Made by a program: the position numbers and the translations under genes
Origin: CAZISM01 sp964541895
GTDB lineage: Bacteria > Zhuqueibacterota > Zhuqueibacteria > Residuimicrobiales > Residuimicrobiaceae
DNA: 44,218 nucleotides
Assembly (NCBI GenBank): GCA_964541895.1
Contig: CAZISM010000035.1
Coordinates: 1-44,218 of the forward strand
Reading direction: 5' to 3'
Notes under the pieces: model-generated
The model's database searches: none
The model's input: the letters and a program-made list of their open reading frames with translations, nothing else
What the model was told of the DNA's origin: nothing
Shown here: positions 1 to 7,608 of the stretch, one piece after another
Numbering within the stretch: the first letter of the stretch is position 1
Layout: every line of letters begins with the position of its first letter

Positions 1-1512
1 ACTCTGCTGCTGCCGGAAGGGTCGTATACCCTGGTGTTCAGTCATGGTCCGGAATTTTCCCTTGCGGAACGCTCGATCACCCTGAAAGAGGGCGAGATGG
101 CCAACGTCGGCGCGAGCCTGCAGCGGCTGTTGGATACCGGTGGCTATGTCGGCGCCGACATGCACCTGCACATTCTTGAGGGCATAACCGCTGACGACAA
201 AGCCGGCACCATGATAACCGCCCTGGTGGCGGAAGGAATCGAATATGCCGTGGCCACGGATCACAACGCCGTCTCCGACTATCAGCCGCGGGTGATAGAG
301 ATGGGACTGCAGAACTATATCAAAACTTCCCCCGGCGATGAAATCAGCACCTCGATCGGTCACATCAACGCCTGGCCGCTGGATCCCAAAGCCGGGCCGG
401 TTCTCAGCAGCGGTAGCGCCGCCGAGATATTTGCCGATGCCAGAAGCAAGGGCGCGCAGGTTATTCAGATCAACCATCCGCGCTGGCCCGGCATCGATTA
501 TTTCACGAAAATGGCGCTGGATCCTGTCACCGGACTTTTCGGCCATTCGCATGCCGATGAAAGCTTTAACGCCATGGAACTGATGAACGAGACCGAAGGG
601 TGGGGATTCGATGTGAATCCGCCCAACAGTCCGATCTCTGTACTGCAGGACTGGTTCCATCTGCTCAATCGCGGCAAACGGTATTGCGCCACCGGTAATT
701 CCGACGCCCATGGTTTGAACGGCGACAAGCCCGGTTACCCGCGCAATTACATTGCCTCGTCCACCGACAAGCCCGGCGAGATCGACGTCAACGAGCTGTG
801 CCAGGCTATCCGGGCGTGCCGGGTCACGGTGTGCGACGGCCATTTTACCACATTCACCATCAATGAATCGGCCCATATCGGCGATCAGATCACCGATACC
901 GATGGCGCTCTTCGGCTGTCGCTGCGCGTGCAGGCGTTGCCGGAAATCGCCGTTGACAGCGTCTTTGTCTACGGCAACGGCGTTCCGGTCGCAGTGTTCG
1001 CTGTTCCCGCAGGCAGGGATATAGAGCGATTCACCCGGATCCTGGAACTGCACCCGACGCAGGATACCTGGTACTGCGTGGTCTCGCGCGGCTACACGGA
1101 CGTTCCCATCGGCCTGGTGACGGATGACGGCGGACCGATCAAGCCGGTCGGCTATACCAATCCGATCTGGGTGGATGTGGATGGCAACGGCGTTTTCGAT
1201 GCGCTTAACAAGCAGACCGGCGTCCCTAGCGCGGCAGCGAATGCCCCTGTTCAGTACAGCCTGCAGCAGAACTATCCCAATCCCTTTAATCCGACCACCA
1301 CGATCGAGTTTGATCTGGTCCAGGCGGAACAGGTGCGTGTGCGGATTTTTTCGTTGCAGGGCCGGGAGGTGGCCACGTTGCTGAATCGCCGGATGGCCGG
1401 CGGCCATCACCGGGTGGTGTGGGATGCCAGTGGTTGGGCCAATGGAGTGTATGTTATCAGGCTGGAGGCCGGCGCACACCATTTTATGCGCAAGGCCATT
1501 TTGTTGAGATAA
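1..1512 (+). CDS. Secreted PHP-domain metallohydrolase (CehA/McbA type) with type IX sorting domain, 5' partial
   Basis: The frame is open from base 1, so the N-terminus lies outside the window; a GTG at 34 is internal. The visible part begins with the end of a beta-sandwich-like region followed by a PHP metal-hydrolase domain. Metal-binding motifs in order are ADMHLH, ATDHNAV, GDEIST with GHINAW, QINHPRW and GNSDAHG, which is the layout of CehA/McbA-type phosphoesterases. A short acidic DVDGNGVFD stretch (nt 1171-1197) resembles a calcium-binding loop. The last ~85 residues (from YSLQQNYPNPFNP, nt 1252) are a classic type A C-terminal sorting domain ending in a basic, hydrophobic tail, which predicts export by the type IX secretion system and surface attachment or release. 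The fold and export route are secure from motifs; the substrate is unknown. No partner gene is visible upstream. Confidence 0.85.
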   Translation, partial: TLLLPEGSYTLVFSHGPEFSLAERSITLKEGEMANVGASLQRLLDTGGYVGADMHLHILEGITADDKAGTMITALVAEGIEYAVATDHNAVSDYQPRVIEMGLQNYIKTSPGDEISTSIGHINAWPLDPKAGPVLSSGSAAEIFADARSKGAQVIQINHPRWPGIDYFTKMALDPVTGLFGHSHADESFNAMELMNETEGWGFDVNPPNSPISVLQDWFHLLNRGKRYCATGNSDAHGLNGDKPGYPRNYIASSTDKPGEIDVNELCQAIRACRVTVCDGHFTTFTINESAHIGDQITDTDGALRLSLRVQALPEIAVDSVFVYGNGVPVAVFAVPAGRDIERFTRILELHPTQDTWYCVVSRGYTDVPIGLVTDDGGPIKPVGYTNPIWVDVDGNGVFDALNKQTGVPSAAANAPVQYSLQQNYPNPFNPTTTIEFDLVQAEQVRVRIFSLQGREVATLLNRRMAGGHHRVVWDASGWANGVYVIRLEAGAHHFMRKAILLR

Positions 1513-1616
1513 GCCAGGTTCGAATCGTCGCTTTCGGACGGGATGGGAGGTGCACGGCAGATTCGTCAACGGGTTCTGCGGTTTTATTGCCGGCAAACAA
1601 AAATAACGGAGACCGT

Positions 1617-1982
1617 ATGAGTTATGAGCTGGCCTATGATCCCGATAAAGAAATAATTTACGGCCGTTTGTACGGTTACATCGATGCTGATGTCGTCATG
1701 CTTGTGGCCGCAGAGTTGGCGGAGCTGATCCAGAGACATGAGTGCTATCGATTTTTGAATGACGCCCGGGAAGCGACGCTGACACAATCCGTACACGATG
1801 TCACCCTCATGCCGGACATCATGGCGGTCGCCGGCGTCAGTCTGCAGTGCAAGCGGGCGTTTGTGGTGCGTGAAATGTCCGCCGAGACCGAGTTCTTGCA
1901 GGGCATCGCCGATGTCTCCGGACATAACCTGAGAGTGTTTACCGACATTGACGAGGCGAATGAATGGTTGATGCGCAGTTGA
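1617..1982 (+). CDS. Small SpoIIAA/STAS-like protein of unknown function
   Basis: A 121-residue protein starting at ATG 1617, with a GGAG Shine-Dalgarno at 1608-1611. The frame is open further upstream, but no other start has a comparable site. No signal peptide or membrane segment is seen. The pattern (an early GRLYGYI strand, a central LNDARE motif, a hydrophobic KRAFVV strand, and a C-terminal LRVFTDIDEANEWL helix) resembles SpoIIAA/STAS-fold proteins common in environmental bacteria, where an aspartate-containing strand-loop and a terminal DxxxAxxWL helix are typical. That assignment is by pattern recognition only and no biochemical role can be claimed. It stands alone between the PHP hydrolase and a terminator. 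Confidence 0.7.
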   Translation: MSYELAYDPDKEIIYGRLYGYIDADVVMLVAAELAELIQRHECYRFLNDAREATLTQSVHDVTLMPDIMAVAGVSLQCKRAFVVREMSAETEFLQGIADVSGHNLRVFTDIDEANEWLMRS

Positions 1983-2117
1983 CAGGCGGGACACCGCTCT
2001 CTTATGCAGCGAAGCAATCTCCTGCCGTGTCGCGGAATCCATGATCGGCCGTCGCTATGCGACACCGCCCTCAGTCCTCCCGTGCGAACGCGCGGCCTCG
2101 AGTATGGCTGAAAATGC

Positions 2118-2151
2118 AAAAGGCCAGCTTGCGCAGGCCTTTTGTTTTCTT
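2118..2151. terminator. Bidirectional intrinsic terminator
   Basis: AAAAGGCC (2118-2125) pairs with GGCCTTTT (2136-2143), enclosing an inner GC/GC pairing. A T-rich tract follows on the plus strand (GTTTTCTT), and on the minus strand the stem itself ends in TTTT and runs into GCATTTT. It lies between the end of the small plus-strand gene (1982) and the 3' end of the minus-strand tRNA (2168), so it can serve both. Confidence 0.8.
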
Positions 2152-2167
2152 GTACTCGGACCAGAGT

Positions 2168-2243
2168 TGGTAGCGGCGGAGGGACTTGAACCCCCGACCT
2201 ATGGATTATGATTCCACTGCTCTACCGGCTGAGCTACACCGCC
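2168..2243 (-). tRNA. tRNA-Met (CAU), elongator type or possibly tRNA-Ile2
   Basis: The minus strand folds into a complete 76-nt cloverleaf. It has a 7-bp acceptor stem (GGCGGTG with CGCCGCT), a D-stem GCTC/GAGC, an anticodon stem GTGGA/TCCAT with loop ATCATAA giving anticodon CAT, a five-base variable loop, a T-stem with loop TTCAAGT, and an encoded ACCA end. The anticodon stem lacks the three consecutive G-C pairs of initiator tRNAs, so this is not the initiator. CAU also occurs in lysidine-modified tRNA-Ile2, which sequence alone cannot exclude. The first acceptor pair is G1-U72, which is unusual. Confidence 0.93.
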
Positions 2244-2265
2244 ATCGTATTGGTTAAAGCTATAT

Positions 2266-2294
2266 AATATAATAAAAAATTGCTCCGTTTGCAA
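2266..2294 (-). promoter_or_regulatory. Putative sigma-70 promoter for the tRNA
   Basis: On the minus strand, TTGCAA (2289-2294) is followed after 17 bases by TATATT (2266-2271), about 22 bp upstream of the mature tRNA 5' end. The site lies in the short AT-rich gap between the NUDIX stop codon and the tRNA, so the tRNA probably has its own promoter rather than relying on read-through. Confidence 0.5.
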
Positions 2295-2301
2295 GCTTTT
2301 T

Positions 2302-2943
2302 TCATTCCCGGTTGCGCAATCCCAGAGCTTCCTGCAGCGGTTCCAGGCTGATCTGGGACCACGATTCCACTGCCACTTCGTTGGACTGGTTGATCTCTTC
2401 CAGCTCGGCATAGGTCAGAAAGCCGCCCCAGGCGATTTCGCTGTCCCGGGGCCGGACGTTGCGGCTCTCGGTCCACACCAGGTAGAGCAGGCCGAAATGG
2501 ACCTGGCCGACTTCGGTGGTATCGTCGTTGATATACCCCAGAATCTGCGGCGGATCGTACTGGCCGATCTCCACCTCTTCCTGCAGTTCCCGATTCAGGC
2601 TGGCCATGATGGGATTGTCTTCGGTCAAATCTATTTTGTCGATATGGCCGCCGATGCCCCAGGACCATTTGCCGGCCAGCCGTTTTTCGTCGTAATGACC
2701 GTCCTTGCTGCTGCGCTGGTAGGCAAAGATCTGTTTGGTGATCTTGTTCACGATCAGTACGTAGGCGATGGGTTGCTTGAGCTGCGGCATGGTTTCCACC
2801 TTGCCGCGCTGGTCGTAAAAATAGTGGTCCAGTATCAGCTGCTCATAGTTCAACACCTCCGCCGGAGAAAAGCCCTGAAAGTATTGATCGGCGAACAGGG
2901 TAGCCCGGTCCACGACCATGATCTGTTTTTCGTTTTTATCCAA
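2302..2943 (-). CDS. NUDIX hydrolase
   Basis: A 213-residue cytosolic NUDIX-family pyrophosphohydrolase. The NUDIX region runs from GGHID through NRELQEEVEI. The metal-binding RExxEE core is intact, but there is an approximately two-residue insertion before it and Glu replaces the usual Gly after EE, so it is a variant box. Upstream of the box, KWSWGIGGH forms the usual strand-turn. The start is TTG at 2943, chosen because AGGAG stands eight bases before it; the first in-frame ATG lies eight codons further in and has no such site. It is the last protein gene of the glycosyltransferase-pgi-lipoprotein cluster, 15 bp after the lipoprotein stop. Substrate not predictable; nucleotide-sugar or dNTP sanitation are possible. 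Confidence 0.85.
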   Translation of the reverse strand: MDKNEKQIMVVDRATLFADQYFQGFSPAEVLNYEQLILDHYFYDQRGKVETMPQLKQPIAYVLIVNKITKQIFAYQRSSKDGHYDEKRLAGKWSWGIGGHIDKIDLTEDNPIMASLNRELQEEVEIGQYDPPQILGYINDDTTEVGQVHFGLLYLVWTESRNVRPRDSEIAWGGFLTYAELEEINQSNEVAVESWSQISLEPLQEALGLRNRE

Positions 2944-2958
2944 AGCAGCAGCTCCTTG

Positions 2959-4086
2959 TTATGGGGTTGGCGGCATGATGTCGGCATAGGGAAAAAGCAC
3001 CGGTGCCAGGACGCGGCCCGGAAAGTGCTGTTTCAGCACCACATCGGCCGACTGTTTTACCTGCAATGTGTCCAGCACCGATTCATACACCGTAGCAGGA
3101 GTGGTCAGGCCGGATAGGCGCTGGCGGTACTCATCGATGGTTTTTTCCTGGTGTAATTGGCGGCTGATCTGTGTCCGCACCGAATCCAGCGGCATGTGGA
3201 CCGTGTCGTTCTGATAGTGATCGTGATGAAGGTTATAATGGGTGTCGATATCCTGTTCGGTGATGTGCACATGGCCGGCCATTTCCTGCATCAGCGTTTG
3301 TGTGAGCAGCGCGGCTGACCACATTTGCATTTGCGAGCGGACATAGTCAGAGGTGTCCAGGCCTTCGGCCAAAGCGGCCTGACTGATGTATTCCAGCTCT
3401 GCGGCCCGGCGCACCGCCTGTTTCAGGGCCGGCAGGAATGCGGTCGACTGCGGGAACGGTAGCGGATAGGGGCCGGTGGCCAGCCGCTGCAGGAAATCGG
3501 CCGTGGTCCAAAGGTCGCCGTTACTGAACGACGCCAACGGTTTTTTCATCAGCGCTTCGTAGCGGGTGCTGAACGCAGCGACGTCCCGCTCGCTGACGCG
3601 GCGCACGCTGTCTGCGCCGATCAGCGCCGGTTTGCCGAGCACCAGCTGCAGGGCAGCGACCAGTTCAGTGAACGTTTCCCGGCTCAAATGCAAGGTCTTG
3701 TCGGCCATGATCCGGCGGATGGTCTGCGCCAGGGCCTGATCCGGGTCGGCCGCTGAAAGGAGGTGGCGTTGGTAATAGGCCTCCCACAGCGCTTCCTTGC
3801 GCAACTGCTGCATCTGCTGCTGATAAAAGGGCCGCTGATCCAGTCCCAGTTTTTTCGCTTCCTGAGCCAGCCGTTTCTCCCAGATGAGCGACTGCAAAAA
3901 AGTGTGCTTGTTGCTGATCTGATCTTCGCCCGAAAAAATATAAGCGGTGAACGAGTAGCGGGCCTGAAACTCGGCGATGGTGATAGGCTCCTGGCCGACC
4001 ATGGCCACATGGTCGACGGTGGGGCGGCTGCAGGCAGCCACCATCAGGAGTGAGCCGAGAAGGAGGAGACGGCCTGACGCCTTCAT
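2959..4086 (-). CDS. SurA/PpiC-like lipoprotein, probable periplasmic folding factor
   Basis: A 375-residue lipoprotein. The N-terminus has a hydrophobic stretch ending in the lipobox VAAC (Cys19), so it should be lipidated and membrane-anchored on the periplasmic side. After the anchor, VAMVGQEPITIAEFQARY matches the opening strand-helix of SurA/PpiC-type proteins, and the rest is helical with many Gln, Leu and Arg residues. I do not see a parvulin catalytic domain, so it may be a chaperone-only or diverged peptidyl-prolyl isomerase relative. Its ATG overlaps the pgi stop codon (ATGA), implying translational coupling. Family-level assignment is moderately sure, activity is not. Confidence 0.7.
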   Translation of the reverse strand: MKASGRLLLLGSLLMVAACSRPTVDHVAMVGQEPITIAEFQARYSFTAYIFSGEDQISNKHTFLQSLIWEKRLAQEAKKLGLDQRPFYQQQMQQLRKEALWEAYYQRHLLSAADPDQALAQTIRRIMADKTLHLSRETFTELVAALQLVLGKPALIGADSVRRVSERDVAAFSTRYEALMKKPLASFSNGDLWTTADFLQRLATGPYPLPFPQSTAFLPALKQAVRRAAELEYISQAALAEGLDTSDYVRSQMQMWSAALLTQTLMQEMAGHVHITEQDIDTHYNLHHDHYQNDTVHMPLDSVRTQISRQLHQEKTIDEYRQRLSGLTTPATVYESVLDTLQVKQSADVVLKQHFPGRVLAPVLFPYADIMPPTP

Positions 4087-5450
4087 AATCCTAAACGCAT
4101 CCAGCCGTCGTTGTTCAGCTGTTTGAGGCCGTTTTCCGTTTTCTTTTTCAGCTTTTCATAACCCGGTTTGCCCAGCAGCGCAAACATGTTGTTCTTGTAA
4201 TCTTCCACGCCCGGTTGATCGAACGGATTCACCTTGAGCAGCAGACCGCTCACGGCCACGCTGAACTGGAAAAAGTAGAACAGCTGGCCCAGGTCAAAGG
4301 CGCTGCGCCGGGAAAGGGTGATGGTCATGCTGGGCACATCGCCCTGGTGGTGCGCCAGCGCCGTGCCTTCGTAGGCCTTTTGATTGATGGCGTGCAGTTG
4401 AGCCCGCTTGAGATAATTCAGCTGATCCAGATCCGGTTTGAACGGTTGCAGAGCGATGGTGTGGTCCGGCTGATCCAGTCGCAGAAAGGTTTCGAACAGC
4501 TTGCGTTCACCGTCCTGAATGTATTGTCCCAACGAGTGCAGATCGGTGGTCAGCAGGGTGGAGGCGGGAAAGAGGCCTTTGCGCTGTTTGCCTTCGCTCT
4601 CTCCGAACAGCTGCTTCCACCATTCGGCCATAAACGGGAAGGATGATTCGAACGCCGACAGCACTTCGATTTTTTTGCCCTTTTTGTAGAGCAGGTAGCG
4701 GCTGGCGGCATAAAAAAGCGCCAGGTTGGCGAACAGATCCTGTTCCTGTACACACTGTTGACGGACGGCTTGGGCGCCGGCCAGCAGCTCTTTGATATCG
4801 ATGCCGCGTACGGCCATGGGAAAGAGGCCGACGGCCGAGAGCACGGAAAAGCGGCCGCCGACGTCGTCCGGGTGGATCAGGTTGGGATATTTTTCATAGT
4901 CGCAAAGCTGGCGCAGCGAACTGGGTTTTTTCTCGGTGATGATGGTAATTCGTCGCTTCATTTCAGCCGGGGAATATTTTTCAGCCATCTGTTGACGAAG
5001 AAGGCGAAACGCCACGGCCGTTTCTGTCGTCGATCCGGATTTGCTGATGACGCAGACCGCATAGTCCTTGTCCTGCAGAAACCGCATCAGACCGGCGGCA
5101 TAGTCAGAACTCAGATGATGGCCGAAATAAAGGATGCGCGGCAGGTTCGAGTCGGTGTTCCATTCCGGCTGCAGAAATTCAAGCGCGGCCCGGCTGCCGA
5201 GATAGCTGCCGCCGATACCTACCAGCACCAGGTACGGCGCGGTCTGCTGCATGCTTTGTGCCCGGGAGAGGATTTCGTCCAGTTCCGCATCGGATGCCCG
5301 GACCGGCAGATCCATCCAGCCCAGCATCTCACGGCCGGGGCAGGTTTTTTCGATCAGGGCTTTTTGCGCCTGGCGAACGGTTTTGCGAATGGAACTATAA
5401 TCGTTTTTGCCAAGCGTCGGTTTGAGCAGGTTGGCATTCAGTGAAATCAT
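4083..5450 (-). CDS. pgi: Glucose-6-phosphate isomerase
   Basis: A 455-residue phosphoglucose isomerase that interconverts glucose 6-phosphate and fructose 6-phosphate in glycolysis and gluconeogenesis. The family signature DVGGRFSVLSAVGLFPMA is present, as are GIGGSYLGSRA near the N-terminus and VISKSGSTTETA for phosphate binding. The length fits the short bacterial class (about 450 residues). The frame extends upstream into the preceding gene, but ATG 5450 with AGGA seven bases ahead gives the expected N-terminus (MISLNANLL). It lies 10 bp after the glycosyltransferase stop and overlaps the lipoprotein start by 4 bp. Confidence 0.96.
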   Translation of the reverse strand: MISLNANLLKPTLGKNDYSSIRKTVRQAQKALIEKTCPGREMLGWMDLPVRASDAELDEILSRAQSMQQTAPYLVLVGIGGSYLGSRAALEFLQPEWNTDSNLPRILYFGHHLSSDYAAGLMRFLQDKDYAVCVISKSGSTTETAVAFRLLRQQMAEKYSPAEMKRRITIITEKKPSSLRQLCDYEKYPNLIHPDDVGGRFSVLSAVGLFPMAVRGIDIKELLAGAQAVRQQCVQEQDLFANLALFYAASRYLLYKKGKKIEVLSAFESSFPFMAEWWKQLFGESEGKQRKGLFPASTLLTTDLHSLGQYIQDGERKLFETFLRLDQPDHTIALQPFKPDLDQLNYLKRAQLHAINQKAYEGTALAHHQGDVPSMTITLSRRSAFDLGQLFYFFQFSVAVSGLLLKVNPFDQPGVEDYKNNMFALLGKPGYEKLKKKTENGLKQLNNDGWMRLGL

Positions 5451-5460
5451 GGTCGATCCT

Positions 5461-6348
5461 TTATGCGTTACGGGTGAAGGCATTGGCCAGATAGCCGCGG
5501 GTATAAGCCAGCAGTCCGAGAAAAATGACTGGATAGTGCCAGATAAAGGTGCCGAGGTATTTTCCGTGGCCGCGCAGCAGCCGGCGGGCGATGAAAAAGG
5601 TTCGTGCGAACGGAATGCCGATTGCCAGAATCGGCCGTCGGGCGAGGATGGAACCGCTGACACGGGCGCGCCGGCGGGTGTTGGCGGAGCCGAAGCCGCA
5701 GTCATACTGGTTGCGGAAAATCTTTTTCAGGCTGGTACGATTTTTATGATAGACCAGCATCTCGCGGTCGAACCAGATGGGAATGCCGTGCTGGACCATG
5801 CGATAGGCATAGAGGCGGTCGCTGCCCTTGATGGTGTCTTCCAGCGGGCCGATCTCGTCGACGACTTTTTTTTCAAAGGAGACGTTGGCGGTGATGATAT
5901 GTTCGATCGCTTCCGACGGCCGCGAGGGGTGGAATTCGGTCATTTCGATCAGATAATCGGCGGTGCCGATGTAGGAATCGGCGGTGCCATTGGCGACGGC
6001 GCCGGTGACGACGCGGCGGCCCTGGCGATGGTTTTCGCCGATGCGCTGCACCCAGCGGAGGTCGGCACGGCAATCGGTGTCGGTGAAGGCGATGATGTCG
6101 CCGCGGCTGACCGTCATGCCGGCGTTGCGGGCCACGCCGGGGAAGGCGCGTTGCGGCAAGCGTTCGGTGCGCACCTGTGGATAGTGTTCGCGGATAAAGG
6201 GCGTCACATCGACGTCGGAGCTGTCGACTACAATGATCTCGTAGCTGAACTCGGTCTGCTGATCCCGCAAGGAACTCAGGCAGGTGTGCAGATGCTCTTT
6301 GGCGTTATAGCAGGGAACCACAACGGAAATATACGGTCTGATTTGCAA
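5461..6348 (-). CDS. Family 2 glycosyltransferase
   Basis: A 295-residue GT-A fold glycosyltransferase. It begins with the nucleotide-binding strand ISVVVPCYNAKEHL, then EIIVVDSSDVD, RNAGMTVSRGDIIAFTDTDC (the DTD metal and sugar-nucleotide motif), and later residues IKGSDRLYAYRMVQHG at the acceptor region. The C-terminal ~70 residues are basic then hydrophobic (a YLGTFIWHYPVIFLGLLAYT segment), suggesting membrane association, typical of enzymes adding sugars to a lipid carrier. The only in-frame start before the conserved strand is TTG 6348, without a clear Shine-Dalgarno. It is the first gene of a cluster with pgi. Sugar and acceptor are unknown. Confidence 0.85.
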   Translation of the reverse strand: MQIRPYISVVVPCYNAKEHLHTCLSSLRDQQTEFSYEIIVVDSSDVDVTPFIREHYPQVRTERLPQRAFPGVARNAGMTVSRGDIIAFTDTDCRADLRWVQRIGENHRQGRRVVTGAVANGTADSYIGTADYLIEMTEFHPSRPSEAIEHIITANVSFEKKVVDEIGPLEDTIKGSDRLYAYRMVQHGIPIWFDREMLVYHKNRTSLKKIFRNQYDCGFGSANTRRRARVSGSILARRPILAIGIPFARTFFIARRLLRGHGKYLGTFIWHYPVIFLGLLAYTRGYLANAFTRNA

Positions 6349-6477
6349 GGGTCTATCTCGAAGCGTCCATGGAACCGTCTGCGGCCGTGAGCCGGACGGG
6401 CGAATTGCATCCTGTAAAGTAGAGGATAAAAACGAAAATTCAAAGATTTTTTATACGTCAGGAAGGGGTCCGGCGGT

Positions 6478-6945
6478 TCAGCGCAGCAGTTTGGCCAGGA
6501 TGATGCCCAGCAGCAGCCAGAGCGGGATGGAGAGGAGCAGCGCCCAGTTCAGCCCCTTGACGAGGAACAGCGATTTGATATGTTCTTTCCGTTCCAGGCC
6601 CCGTTCAATTCTCAGTTTGAGTTCATCGAGGTTGACGGGTTTGACCAGATAGTCGTAGGCGCCGCTGCGCAGCGCCGTGATGGCGGTGTCGAGGGAAGGG
6701 TAGCCGGTGAGGAAAATGACCATGGCGCCGGAATCTTTTTGCAGGATATGGTGCAAGAGCTCCACACCGTCCATTTCCGGCATCTTCATGTCGGTGATGA
6801 CAAAGTCGATGTGGTGTTCGCCAAAGAGCTGCACGCCCTCGGCGCCGTTGCGGGCCACAAAGGTGCGGTGGCCCCATTTGTGCAACACATCCGGCAGGGT
6901 TTCCAGGATGTCCGGTTCGTCATCCACTATCAGAATATCCGCCAT
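6478..6945 (-). CDS. Receiver-domain protein with a C-terminal transmembrane anchor
   Basis: A 155-residue protein: a complete CheY-like receiver domain (ILIVDDEPD at the N-terminus, phospho-acceptor Asp52 in VITDMKMPEMDG, conserved Thr in FLTGYPS, and LVKPVN at the switch lysine) followed directly by a linker rich in Lys and Arg and a strongly hydrophobic segment over residues 131-155 ending in AKLLR. There is no DNA-binding or enzymatic output domain. The ATG at 6945 is preceded by GAGGTGA. It is third in a cluster after the TonB-like protein and nth, 10 bp after nth. A membrane-tethered receiver suggests signalling by protein contact at the inner membrane rather than transcription; the partner kinase is not evident. 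Confidence 0.85.
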   Translation of the reverse strand: MADILIVDDEPDILETLPDVLHKWGHRTFVARNGAEGVQLFGEHHIDFVITDMKMPEMDGVELLHHILQKDSGAMVIFLTGYPSLDTAITALRSGAYDYLVKPVNLDELKLRIERGLERKEHIKSLFLVKGLNWALLLSIPLWLLLGIILAKLLR

Positions 6946-6955
6946 GGCGTCACCT

Positions 6956-7603
6956 CTATTTGGTCGTATCGGTTTTTTCTTCTGACGGGCAAATATCGTA
7001 GAGCACGCAGAGTTTGCATTTGGGATTGCGGGCCACGCAGACATAGCGGCCGTGCAGCACCATGGTTTGGCTGAACGGGGTCCAGTCTTTTTCGGGCAGA
7101 ATTTTTTTCAGCTCTTCCTCGATTTTATCGGGATCGTTGGCCCTGGAAAGATGCAGGCGTCCTGCCACCCGTTTGACATGGGTATCGACGGCGAGGGCGG
7201 GCACGCCGAAGGCATTGCTGACCACGACGCTGGCGGTTTTGCGGCCCACGCCCGGCAGGCGTTCCAGGTCGGGGACGGATTGCGGGATCTGGCCTTTATA
7301 TTCGATCACCAGTCGCTGGCAGCAGGCGATGAGGCTGTTGGCCTTGTTGCGATAAAAGCCGGTGGATTTTATTTTTTCCGCAATGACCTGTTGCGATTCG
7401 CGGGCGATTTTTTCCGGCGTCGGATACTCTTTGAAAAACGTTTTGGTCACCATGTTGACGCGGAGGTCGGTGCACTGCGCCGCCAGGATGGTCGCCACCA
7501 GAAGTTCAAAGGGATTGGAGTAGTTCAGTTCGATTTTCGGCTCTGGTGTTTTTTCCAGAAGACGGCGCAACACATCCTGCGCAAACTCTTGTTTGTTTTC
7601 CAC
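6956..7603 (-). CDS. nth: Endonuclease III (DNA glycosylase/AP lyase)
   Basis: A 215-residue base-excision repair enzyme that removes oxidised pyrimidines and cleaves abasic sites. The helix-hairpin-helix LERLPGVGRKTASVVV carries the catalytic Lys122, and the catalytic Asp140 lies in AVDTHVKR. The C-terminal iron-sulfur loop has the canonical spacing C-x6-C-x2-C-x5-C (Cys189, 196, 199, 205). Length is standard. The start is GTG 7603, five bases after the stop of the TonB-like gene, with GGTGA upstream. Adjacent genes suggest cotranscription but no functional link. Confidence 0.97.
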   Translation of the reverse strand: MENKQEFAQDVLRRLLEKTPEPKIELNYSNPFELLVATILAAQCTDLRVNMVTKTFFKEYPTPEKIARESQQVIAEKIKSTGFYRNKANSLIACCQRLVIEYKGQIPQSVPDLERLPGVGRKTASVVVSNAFGVPALAVDTHVKRVAGRLHLSRANDPDKIEEELKKILPEKDWTPFSQTMVLHGRYVCVARNPKCKLCVLYDICPSEEKTDTTK

Positions 7604-7608
7604 GATGT

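Noticed and set aside
1517..1526. GGTTCGAATC, resembling a tRNA T-loop
   Set aside because: No acceptor, D or anticodon stem can be built around it; it is a chance match after the PHP hydrolase stop.
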